Below, piece by piece: positions 41,001 through 50,051 of a DNA stretch of 64,000 bases (position 1 is the stretch's first letter; every line of letters begins with the position of its first letter). The position numbers were made by a program, and so were the translations under genes. The notes beneath the pieces were generated by a model. That model ran no database searches. It had not been told where the DNA came from and was given only the letters and a program-made list of their open reading frames with translations. The DNA is from Perkinsus marinus ATCC 50983 (Eukaryota; Perkinsozoa; Perkinsida; Perkinsidae): NCBI RefSeq assembly GCF_000006405.1, contig NW_003205427.1, positions 182,519-246,518 of the forward strand, in the 5' to 3' direction.

Positions 41001-41479
41001 GTTACAAATTCTCACGGAAAAATCGGAGTTGAAGTTCCTCTTCTTGTCCAGGTTTATGTATGTGAGTGGAGACTGCTGTTATCATACTGGTGTTATGATC
41101 CCCGATCTCAGGTGCCGATTTGGGTGAAGAATTATGGCGCTTCTGTAACGGCAGTATCCTTCCGAGGATTCCTCATAGCCTCTACAACAGTCGGCTTTCT
41201 CTTCTCGGTACTCTTCGTATACGTCGGGGTCACAACGAGCAGCATACTAGGAGCGATGTCTACAGGGGTAAGCGTTGATGAGTCGCAAGATAGCAAGATT
41301 CATGTTATTGCCAGTCTGAAAGCACCAACCCGGTTACACTAGTCCATCAGTTGCCTATAGAAACCCGAGTACAACCTCTCGGGAGTCCCGAGAGCCTCTC
41401 GGCGAGAGGTCTGAAATCGGAGTCGGGACCCATCCCGACCCGAGTCGGAGTAGCACCCATCCCGAGTCGGGACCCCTAG
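35013..41479 (+). CDS. VTT-domain membrane protein, copy B, with new C-terminus
   Basis: Exons parallel copy A: 35013-35153 (12 bp shorter, in frame), 35379-35448, 35501-35576, 40824-40898, 40953-41061, 41112-41267, then a changed last exon 41315-41479. All phases hold, giving 263 aa. The VTT core is intact (FLFLSRFMYV; PIWVKNYGASVTAVSFRGFL). Intron 3, 55 nt in copy A, is 5247 nt here because it contains an antisense LTR element, with donor and acceptor unchanged. The last exon starts like copy A (SESTNPVTL) but runs at 41341 into filler DNA, adding about 45 Arg/Ser/Pro-rich residues in place of the last helix and tail, then TAG at 41477-41479. Expression would need splicing of the long intron. 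Confidence 0.65.
35200..35362 (-). mobile_element. MITE-like repeat, copy 3 (intron 1 of VTT gene B)
   Basis: Orthologous by duplication to copy 2, with the same position relative to exons 1 and 2. It retains GAGGAAACTCCTGAGC and TTTCCAACACT ends and has a small internal deletion relative to copy 2. Confidence 0.75.
35605..35895 (-). repeat. Ty3-type element 3' LTR
   Basis: 291 bp, matching 40502-40792 base for base as far as I can read. In element orientation this is the downstream LTR. Confidence 0.92.
40502..40792 (-). repeat. Ty3-type element 5' LTR
   Basis: The upstream LTR in element orientation. The ATG of the polyprotein (40531) lies within its last 30 bp, so the open frame starts in the LTR and runs through the usual primer-site position. 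No tRNA-complementary TGG-type primer site was recognised. Confidence 0.9.
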
Positions 41480-41524
41480 TCAGCACCAGTCCAGTATCAC
41501 CCGGGGCACCTAGCACCCCGCCTA
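41341..41524. other. filler DNA at deletion junction in copy B
   Basis: 184 bp with no match in copy A, replacing the 2.4-kb ADAT3 block. It is rich in short inverted and repeated CGGGA/TCCCG units (GGGAGTCCCGAGAG; GAGTCGGGACCCATCCCGAC repeated twice with variation). The first 139 bp are read as the new C-terminal coding sequence of VTT copy B. Confidence 0.75.
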
Positions 41525-41704
41525 CCTCGCCAGGGCTTTCATAACAGCGTCCTGTCAGGCGGTGTCCGGTGGTCATTCCGATCAGTCGCAGAAGTTTCGC
41601 CCTAACGAGATGAAGTGGCTGACCTCTTTGATCGATGTGTACCCTTCTCGGCATTGTGCTGATAGTTTCGTCGGCATTTGCTGCGAGACGCCACCCGAAG
41701 TGAG
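41525..41704 (+). pseudogene. Erv1/ALR-like exon, copy B, redox motif lost
   Basis: This matches copy A from the ARAF block onwards and so lacks the upstream part. The frame reads PNEMKWLTSLIDVYPSRHCA followed by DSFVGICCETPPE and a GTGAGT donor. The first Cys of the CxxC redox pair is Ser (TCT for TGT), so an Erv1-type oxidase could not work. With the 5' part missing this is most likely a dead fragment. Confidence 0.5.
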
Positions 41705-42376
41705 TTGCTGCGTTCGTCTAGTTCCACCGTTCAACCTTTGTTACTGATAAACAATCGTTACTCTTCCCCGAGTATCATACCAGAGAAAGAATAATAGTTA
41801 TTCTTTGGGGGAAGATTCGTGATTATTTGAGTCCTTGCCGTGTGCTGAAGCGCCACTCTCTGTAGCCTCACTGCCGAAGGATGAACTCCAAAACTTTTGC
41901 GTTCGTAGATGTGATGAATGGGGATCGGCATGAGTTGGGTCTCTGACTCATACTACTCACCGGTTGAATTCCGATTCTGAGGCGGCTTGCGTACTCATCA
42001 TCAGTGATGCATCATTATAGTAGCTAACTCCCTATTTCATACAACTCAAAGACCTCGCATCAGGCGCTGTCCAGCTTCACCTCACAATGAGGGCCTTGAC
42101 TCTCACCCTATTATATGGGAATATGGGGCGATGGGCAGAGGCAGAGGCAGAGGTGAAAAAATGGACATAAAAAATGGAAAAATAGACATAGACATGGACT
42201 CATTCGCTTTTCAGATAATGAAACCTCTAAAAACATACTCCAACCACCTTCTTATAACGAGGTAAACCATAGCTGGGAGCCGGATTACATTCCGATGACA
42301 GCAGAAAAGTGAATGATGCCTAGGTCGAGTCGACCTAATAGGGATCTCATACCTTCACCGTGAAGGCTTAAAGGCT

Positions 42377-42784
42377 TCACGGTGACTTCACCAGGGTCAC
42401 AAGTTGGCCCCCCACTGATGTGTCAATAGTATTGGCTTTACCATGATATATAAAGCGCTTGAGGTCACCGCTCTTTAATAAGCCCGGACACTTCTTGCTA
42501 GCAGTTTGTATGAAGGTTTGGTAGTGCAACCCGTTGAATATCTTGAAGACATAGCGATCCTCATCAAGTTTCAGGGCCCATGACTTAACTCCGTCTGGAG
42601 CCAACCTACAACTGACTCGCAGAGTGACCTTTTCTTGCGCGGGCGGATCTGTTTCAAAAGTTGCTGACACAGTTACATCGCCAGGCATTTGCTTGGAGTA
42701 CTCGCCGCTCGGTGGAGGAAACTTAGCATCAGACTGGGTAGCCAGCAGAGCAATAATAACAATATGAGGCAGGACCAGGACCAT
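42377..42784 (-). CDS. small secreted protein, copy B (135 aa)
   Basis: ATG at 42784. Signal peptide and N-terminal mature region are as in copy A (MVLVLPHIVIIALLATQSDA). The middle reads RLAPDGVKSWALKLDEDRYV then FKIFNGLHYQTFIQTA, where copy A has a mostly different string; both end with KKCPG, FIYHGK and GGQLVTLVKSP. The ORF stays open despite heavy change in the middle, which argues for selection or for an imported patch rather than decay. Cys positions are kept. Confidence 0.65.
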   Translation of the reverse strand: MVLVLPHIVIIALLATQSDAKFPPPSGEYSKQMPGDVTVSATFETDPPAQEKVTLRVSCRLAPDGVKSWALKLDEDRYVFKIFNGLHYQTFIQTASKKCPGLLKSGDLKRFIYHGKANTIDTSVGGQLVTLVKSP

Positions 42785-43953
42785 GAGGATCGTATTGGCT
42801 TTGTTGAGAGGGACGGACTTCGATGCTACACCAACACAGGCGAGAGAAGATAACTAACAGGGGAGAAAAGTCATCTCGGGATTGTAAAGTCCTCGCTATT
42901 CGTGGGGTTCGGCTCATCGTTGGTCATGCGGCCAATCATCCAACTTGACCTCAGTAACGCGTCACCGAATATGTGGCGCTTCACGTGTCTTTTACCCGGT
43001 TATGCGTATATCGTAACAGGTAGCGTGTTTCCACTCTGTTGCGTATGGAGGTACCGCTACGATGATATAAACAGCCGCCTCCGACCGTGATCGTGTCTGT
43101 CGGTGATCGCGTCTGTCTTGACTCCTGCATTTTCTAATATTTGGTTTATTCGTGTATGGCTGTGGCGCCCCAGGCGCTCCTGGCGCTGTTGGCGCCACCA
43201 ACATCGCTGGCCATCTACTCCGTGATCGCCGCTAGGGCTGTAGCGAAGTCACGTAGCGATCTTGCTCACCTTCTAGCTACGTATCCTTACCTTGCCCAAA
43301 GTAACCCGGAGTACTTCGGGCAGTGCCCAGCCCTTTCCGAGGAACATCCTACTAAGGTTGCTATCAGATGTGGGTCTAGCGGCTTGCTCGAATAGTCCGG
43401 AAACAGAAGCTGACAACCTACTCCGTAGTGTCGCACTACTTATCCTCAACACGTGGGCGAGTTTCTCCGCAATACTCGCGAGCTTATATCTGCCTACTCG
43501 AGCCCCCTCACAGTGAGGGCCTCACTGGAGCCGGCCATAAACTCCGTAACAGCCACTAGAACTGCCATGTACTTCCCCCTGACTGGAGGTGAAGAGTCTA
43601 GTCTTTGGATCACAGACTTGACCATGTCTGACTTTATATAAGGGTGGCTCACCCTTATGATCAATCATCACAACAGAGCAGGCCCCCTAAGCGAAGAGTG
43701 CGAGGCGACAGTCCCCAGCCTTGCCGTCCAAAGACACGGCAGTCGTCCCCTCCCTGCACTCATGGACTTGATCATCGATGAAGAACTCCTTCTTCCCAGA
43801 CATGCTTTGACGCAACTCGATGGTCCTTCAGGAAGACTCCTCCTCGGCTGGCCTGCAGCAGAAGGCTTCTGCCGGAAACATGATGGCTCGATATGAGGAA
43901 TCCAATCACACCAGAGCAGACATCTGCGAAAGTCACCCAAATTTTGCTAGGGC

Positions 43954-44004
43954 AATATCGTCGTTGAAGTAGATGGTAATACCATCTACGTCAACGATGA
44001 TATT
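43954..44004. repeat. 51-nt near-perfect palindrome, copy B
   Basis: The same as 27241-27291 with one further base change in the right arm. It sits about 25 bp from the right end of the duplicated unit. Confidence 0.85.
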
Positions 44005-44282
44005 AATACTGTCACGACATTCAGAAGGCGAATCTTGCGCACTCGAGGATCCTCAATCTCAAATCAGCGTGCTGTATATTGTCCTGACAATCCTTTATCT
44101 CTTTTTTCTTGGGTTAGAGTGCGTACGATCGCACTCCGAGGGCACCAAGTTTTGGTGACCTCGGAGTGGGGCCGTACCCTTGATGATGAAGGATCCCTCG
44201 GCGATGATTTGGCGCATCTCTCCCTCTCCCATTAGATGGGACTCTAAGTCTCAGTGAAGCTCTACTGATAGCAGAGTTTGAT

Positions 44283-46376
44283 GTGGATCGCATGTCCTGG
44301 TCATCGAGCAAGCACTTGCGTACACCCGACAAGTCTATCGATGAGCGGATAAGAATAGGGTCTAAGAAACCGAGTCCCCAGAAGTACGGAGATGTTGGGA
44401 AACACATAGGGGATATTGCCGGTGGCAAGATAAGTAGGCGAGTCAACCATGAGGTCACCACCACTACCTTCACCGCCTTTGTTTCTCGTACGGCTTCCTC
44501 ATCGTTGAGTAGAGCCCTGGGTTCCCTGTCACACATCTACGTGTTGCTTCTGTAACGTCAACGCCATTCTCTTCGCTGTATGTGTACCCGCTCCGTGAGT
44601 CTGCTGGTGTACAGGTGTAAGCCGTCTGGAGAGGTGTTCTACAGCCCCCGAGGCACATACAGGTGGTCGTGGCCCAGGTAGCGGTACACACCTGTCCTGC
44701 TGGGCTTCCTACAGCATACCAACAGGTCATTATCAGAGCTACATAGTATCCCCCATGTCTCTACCGAACGGAGGAAGATTCGCCCCGCCACGTTGCAGGT
44801 CAATGTTGGGTACTCTGAAATTGGTGAGGGTCCTTCCTACTCGTCAGGGGCCCGATCCGTTCGTTAGCTGCGTGAACTCGATGGTGCTGAGGCTATGGGG
44901 CCTGGGTCGACCCTGAGGGAACGAGCTGCATCCTTCTCACAGTGAGGGTTGATACTGACCGATGTGCCCGATGAATAAGGGAGGGTTATTCAGTAGCAGT
45001 CGCGTGCCTGAGTTCATCGATGGCCCTGTGAAAGTGGCCGCACAGATGCCCGCGCCAAATGAATACGATGTTGGTAAGGTTGTCGGACTGATTTCGGGCG
45101 TCACGAGGAGAAATATCTTCAGCGACTGCCCATTCCAAGCTGAATGAGAGAGGGCGGTATCCCACCCAGAAGCGAGGACCGGGAAGATCTTTACGGGGGA
45201 GAGGCACCAGCGTAGTAGATGAGATAGCAGCAGCTAAGAGGTCGGTGACCGAAGCCGCGTTGACTGCTTGCGAGTGTGATAATGGTGGTCATCTGGAAGT
45301 GGTGTCCACCTCAGGTTTCTGCCGGGGCCTGGGACGTACAACCCTGGCCGTCTTCCTCAGCGACAGAGTCAAGCTGAACCCGTCCCCGAATTGGGAAGGA
45401 ATACTTCTGTCGAGTCTCGGCGGCTTTGTGAGGCACTTACTGTGAGGATTCAATCTTGGTATAGATGCGCCTTATCAGTTCTAGCGAGGGAAGTGCCGGG
45501 GCCTGGGACGTATGATGTTCCTGCAACACCAGGAGGTCCGGTGCTGGCCGTTATGAAGTCGGGCGAGGCTCGATTGCCTTATCCGATGCCTGTGCCGTAC
45601 GGCCAGTCTAGCTCCTTTGTCATCTGTTGGTTTAGTCATCAGGTTCGACTACAACTGTCAAGCAGATGTAGGTCGGGAGTCTCGAAGAAAAGATTCGAGC
45701 GATGTTAGCAAGTCGCTGATGAGGATGTCCACAGCTTCGTCTAAGCTCATAGGTTGGGAATGTTTTGGTTGTTGCCCATTTATGGTATTCAGATATGCTC
45801 ACAACTACTCCTATAGCCGCCCGAGTCGGAACTGCTGATCAGATCTACGGCAGGTCCCGTCGACGGAGGAGACCGACTGCTAAAGGCCTCATTGATCGAA
45901 AGGACCATGATCCCAATTTCGTGGCGCGCGACGTTTCGTCGCCGCATGTTATTCAAGCCAATGTCGAGAGTGATATCATCTCTGAACTTGGTGTGGCGAC
46001 ATTTGAAGCCTCGGGAGGGAGCCCACATACAGTGGTGCGGTCTGTGGAGCAGACAGGGCGAGCAAGGCCGGTTGATGTGGACGTGGATGGTCAGTCGAAA
46101 GCCGCCGTCCCTGAATGGCACTCCGAGGAGGACTTCGGCGCCACTCAGGAAAAGCAAACTCACAAGTCAGCAGTGGTGAGCATGAGTTTGCTGCTGAGTT
46201 GCTGCTTACGGGGAGTGCTATTCAGGCCGATGAGCCCGGGAAGGGTATCTCATCTATCGAGAAGAGGCTGGAGGACTGTGAGTCCCCATGGGGTCATTGT
46301 AGTCTTAGCCTTCCCGTTACTCTCGTGGCGTATAAGAACCGCTACTGTCTGCGTAAGTCACTCAGTTCGTAGGTGA
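44283..46376 (+). CDS. STPGR (sperm-tail PG-rich) repeat protein
   Basis: STPGR/SHIPPO proteins such as ODF3/CIMAP are microtubule inner or outer proteins of flagella. Four spaced motifs are visible on +: KPSPQKYGDVGKHIG (about 44367-44405), MPAPNEYDVGKVVG (about 45046-45085), LPGPGTYNPG (45319-45348) and VPGPGTYDVP (45493-45522). A long exon around 45768-46175 (VGTADQIYGRSRRRRRPTAK; DHDPNFVARDVSSPHVIQAN) ends at a GTGAGC donor, followed by HEFAAELLLTGSAIQADEPG (about 46180-46275). Motif spacing and multiple short introns fit a long STPGR protein. Exact ends and splice sites are uncertain, and the distal exons could be a neighbouring gene. Confidence 0.55.
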
Positions 46377-46379
46377 GAC

Positions 46380-46735
46380 TCTCTACTCTACCGAGCTGGC
46401 CGGTCATCTTCGTCGGCCCAAGCCGAAAGGTAATTCGAAGCCGTCGTGTTCGCCTCGGTAGTTCTCGTGTCATCAGGGCTGTTCTTACCGGAGTCGTCTG
46501 TGGACAGGAGAATCGTGAGGAATGACTGCCAGACGGTCGATGATGACGATTGGCTCGATTTCCGACACAAGAGGGTGAGTAGTGCACGGCTGTTCCTGGA
46601 CATTGAGAGTACGCTTGAGAGGCGGCGGCGGTTGGGATGGAGTCATCGTTATAACTATTATCGTGAAACCTATGTACAGGGTGATGCAAAAAACCGGGCC
46701 TATGTATTGGATTCCAATGGCATATGAGAATTATA
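46380..46735 (+). CDS. unrecognised exons, possibly the end of the STPGR gene
   Basis: An open stretch (TELAGHLRRPKPKGNSKPSC) meets a GTAGTT donor near 46460. After an acceptor (GGACAG) near 46510, RRIVRNDCQTVDDDDWLDFR follows, ending at a GTGAGT donor near 46576. A last stretch has RYNYYRETYVQGDAKNRAYV and stops at TGA by about 46729. The RPKPKGN block recalls STPGR linkers, so this may be the C-terminal end of the preceding gene. Confidence 0.35.
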
Positions 46736-46739
46736 AGAA

Positions 46740-47060
46740 ACACAGGGCACCGTTTTGAGATTCTCGATGCGCTCTCTCAGAAGCTGTATGAATCATCGTC
46801 ATATTAGATTTGTACTATGAGAATTTTCCTTCGGGAGAGATACTATATATAGAGAAACCAGCTGGCAGAATCATATGGGGTGCTCGTAACGCCTGCCGTC
46901 AATTTTCCGGGGCAGCTTGGGCCCTATTGTGGATGAGTATCACGATGATTCATACATCGTTTGGGATAGCTCAATGAGAGCTTAAAAATGGTACGCAATC
47001 TCTCATGATTTGCACACGCCACGAAAATCCATTATGTGGGCCCGTTTCTGCATCATCCTG
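46740..47060. other. no convincing gene
   Basis: The sequence is A+T-richer. No open frame or repeat is supported. Contains a TATATATAGAG string near 46847 that could be part of a promoter. Confidence 0.35.
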
Positions 47061-47063
47061 TAG

Positions 47064-47411
47064 TTGTTCGAGGGCCACGCTGGTGTGGAGAGCCGGCGCG
47101 TGATCAGTATACACTGTAATCATGTTTATCAGGCATGGATCGCAGTCAAGGCCCTTAGTGAGGCTATGCAGACGTTACTTGACCCCTTGGACACGCCTGT
47201 GTTGCTGGACCGGGCTGAGGTGGATACTCGACGGTCGTGCTTGAGGCCTCTATGGGGAGCGTTTGCTCATCATCAGGCTCTATTGATGCGCAAGTTGGTG
47301 TCGAAGGCGAAGCTATTAGGGATGACTCCAGACCAATGCCAAGCCCTTGTTCGGGAGTTGCCAAATGCTATTGCAAAGTGGAAGTCGGAGTTGACCAAGA
47401 GCTCCACGTAG
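47064..47411 (+). CDS. helical protein or terminal exon, unknown
   Basis: A 115-codon open stretch ends in TAG at 47409-47411. It encodes helical text (YQAWIAVKALSEAMQTLLDP; HHQALLMRKLVSKAKLLGMT; CQALVRELPNAIAKWKSELT). No family is recognised. It may be the last exon of an upstream gene, since no strong promoter or good start context is visible. Confidence 0.45.
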   Translation: MFEGHAGVESRRVISIHCNHVYQAWIAVKALSEAMQTLLDPLDTPVLLDRAEVDTRRSCLRPLWGAFAHHQALLMRKLVSKAKLLGMTPDQCQALVRELPNAIAKWKSELTKSST

Positions 47412-47686
47412 TTATCATGTACCCTTGGCTCGAGCATAGTCCTTATGTTGTTCTCTGTACAATTAAGTGTTGTGTATTGTCAACGATTGGCTGTCCGAGG
47501 GTGTACGTTGTTGTAGTGTGAGTGAGACAGACAGAGAGATGTTCGAGAAGGGCTTTTTACTGGTATATGGGAGGCCTCATTAGCTATAAGAAGCTATGGG
47601 GGCATGGCCCTTTGAAAGTCGGCCCCTTATAGTAGCTCCGAGTCATAGTGACTGAAACACTAGATTCATCACTGTTGTAGTTTGTA

Positions 47687-48841
47687 ATGACCCGTCGTTC
47701 GCCGGGTGAGATCCTCACCTCGTTCTCGGAGCTAGGCTCCTCTCCAGCGTCACACTCGGCGTCCCCTTCCCGCAGGGCAGCTCAAGCCATCAGGAGCCGA
47801 TTCCTCAGCAGTCCGGCGACGGCTGCAGCGGCACGGGGCCTGCATGAGGTAACGACACCCCATACCACCGTTTAGCTATTCTGGAAGTTTTCGAAAGCTC
47901 GATAGGTTGTAGTTGATGTTCTTTTTTTCTAGATAGGCGACCGTTGTCGATGGTCCCTCTCATCTGCCAAGCCTGGGTATGGGGTACTTCAATTGAAGGA
48001 CAATTCCGAAGAGACGTTCTGGCAGAGTGATGCGATGTCAGCGATTACCTATTCCATGGACGAGCAAAGGGCTCAGCAGCCGGGTGTTGTCAACCATAGC
48101 ATTGATTTGGAGTTCACCAGAGGTCTGGAGAAAGTCACGGTAGGCTCAAGGCTTCTTCCTGCTGTCAGTGATGATGCTGATGATGTTCAGGAGGTTCATA
48201 TGTTCGTCTCGTACAAGGCCGATGAGTCGTACACTCCCTCAACCATTTCCGTTCGGATAGGAAATACCCTTTTTGATCTCAACGTGGGGAAGATATCGTT
48301 GCCAGGCTACGAACAACAGGCTTTCGTTTGTAGGAAATCCAGAGATTGGCTTTATATCAGCCAGAAGGGTGGATAGTCATACCGCTAGCTCTTACACGGA
48401 CGAATGACAATCCTGAGTAAGTAGTTCGAGCGCTCACGGGACTCTCCGGTTACACGAATGCGACTTCACTTACGATTCACATTGAATCAACCATTACGAT
48501 CCGAGTCGCTGTTGTGTGGAAGACAGTGGTAACTACCATTAGTTACCATCTCCAACGAGGAGTTACTTTCCGGGATGATATTGTTGCACAATCGTTCGTG
48601 AGGACCTTCTACCTCCAGCTCGCTATCCTGAACAACCATCAGGTAGCATCACTGACAGCTCCTCTACGATACTATGCTGTGTCCTCAGAACGGCCGAGAT
48701 ACTCACATACGACAAGTCCGTGTATATGGTCCCCGACCACCTGAGCCGTCAATAGCTGTCACCAACGGCGGAGACGAGGAGAACTGGGGTCTATCGGTTT
48801 TCAACACGACCAGTATGCGCTCTGGTGCAGCACTTCGTTGA
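47687..48841 (+). CDS. APC10: APC10/DOC1, anaphase-promoting complex substrate-recognition subunit
   Basis: APC10 is the DOC-domain subunit that, with Cdc20/Cdh1, recognises destruction boxes. Exon 1 (47687 to about 47849) encodes a Ser/Arg-rich leader. After a GTAACG...TTCTAG intron, exon 2 has SLSSAKPGYGVLQLKDNSEE and TFWQSD, then SYKADESYTPSTISVRIGN, a near-exact DOC signature. PEGWIVIPL follows a short intron near 48335-48368. FVRTFYLQLAILNNHQ (about 48592-48643) and, after another intron, NGRDTHIRQVRVYGPRPPEP complete the jelly roll. The protein ends SMRSGAALR before TGA at 48839-48841. The usual C-terminal Ile-Arg tail that docks on APC3 is Leu-Arg here. Confidence 0.88.
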
Positions 48842-48849
48842 GATGAACA

Positions 48850-49130
48850 GCTTGCATGGCCATTTCAGTCAGCGTTTATTGTTTGGTTTATTGTTGAGTG
48901 GAAATACGTTGAACTGTAGCGATGCTGCCACCATCGACACTTAGCGAACCGCAGACGACTAAAGTGGCGCACAGTGAATCGCACACGAGGTAACGAGCTG
49001 AAGCTCATGTGTGTCCAAGTTTAATACTGAGTTAGGGATACTCGTGGGACCGCCTCGGCTAAGAAGTGGCTTCGAATGATACTCGAGGAAACTAGAAAAA
49101 CAGCTGTACGTTCTAGTGTGAAGACGTAGG
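48850..49130. other. intergenic, no gene seen
   Basis: Spacer between the APC10 gene and the next plus-strand gene; no open frame with support. Confidence 0.4.
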
Positions 49131-49135
49131 AGTCA

Positions 49136-49566
49136 TTGGTGGCGGTTCAGATCGAACGGCTCCTGGTGGTAGAGCAAAGTTTGGGGAATCTCGAAAACGT
49201 CGCGATTCTGCGACGATCGCTGGACGAGTTGAAATGGCGACAGTGGGATCGGAATGGGAGAATGACCAGGAACGATGGCTGCAGGCTAAATCGCCGTGAA
49301 CGTCGCTCCCGCTCGGTTGGCAGCTACTCGAAGATTGGTGATGAACTCGGGGAGAGACCATCTAAACTCGTCACGGATGTTCCCGCAGGTCTTTTCCTAT
49401 TTCGCTCAGAATCCTCTGGAATTCGTTCAACCCTTAACTAGCTTCTGTTGCAGACACAGTGGAGTCCCCCGAGATTGGCGGCATCACGGAGAAGGTTGGG
49501 AAGAAGGACCAGTTGTTCAAATCAGCGGTCCTCAATCGGTTACAGGAGTTACGATCGGACGAGTGA
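49136..49566 (+). CDS. small charged protein, unknown
   Basis: The first stretch encodes QIERLLVVEQSLGNLENVAI and LRRSLDELKWRQWDRNGRMT, clearly helical. Central exons are ambiguous in frame. The last exon, after an acceptor near 49455, encodes VESPEIGGITEKVGKKDQLF then KSAVLNRLQELRSDE and TGA at 49564-49566. No family recognised; the helical ends suggest a small coiled-coil protein. Confidence 0.4.
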
Positions 49567-49569
49567 CCA

Positions 49570-50050
49570 GCGGGACAGTCTGTCCCCATAATATTGATTT
49601 TCTCATGAAGAACTGAAAGGCCGTATACAGGAAAGCGTTTGCGTTGAGTAAATGGTATCGATTCTCGAGGATGTATTCGCTGCCAGAGCTCGAATTGGAC
49701 AATTGCCGTTCTGATGAACCGTTCTAACTACGTCGTTTTGTGTTGAGCTGTGTGTCGCTACAGGTTTCCTAGGAGGGCGCATTAGAGATCTCTGGCCGTC
49801 TCGTCGGAGTCAACAGCATGTGAAGGGCACTGCGGTTGAACCTCGGGCGAAGCCATCTACGTTCAAGCCTCAGACGTGGAAATTACGACGATTGAAACTT
49901 TTCCACTGATGAGGACGTTTTTGGATGAGCGAAAAATTCCGGCACGATGCAATTTCGCGCACATGTGTAAACTTTACCCAACCGTTGGTTAGTGCGTATT
50001 TATCACACCTTGGGCTGTGTTAGGTTTCGCGCTCGCCCATAAATTACTTG
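49570..50050. other. intergenic, no gene seen
   Basis: Promoter side of the bromodomain gene. No supported ORF or repeat. Confidence 0.4.
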
Positions 50051-50051
50051 A

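Larger units (their letters stand above)
34315..44029 (+). repeat. tandem segmental duplication, copy B
   Basis: The direct repeat of copy A. Differences: the Ty3/gypsy-type element at 35605-40792; loss of the ADAT3 block, with 184 bp of unrelated filler (41341-41524) in its place; several small indels, some of them multiples of three in coding exons; a short inverted GTGAAGG duplication near 42355-42385; a 14-bp insertion near 43510. The right end is about 25 bp after the palindrome at 43954-44004. Confidence 0.9.

Noticed and set aside
44114-44536. 140-codon minus-strand ORF
   Set aside because: It overlaps the STPGR-type plus-strand exon with the KPSPQKYGDVG motif; no supporting feature on minus.
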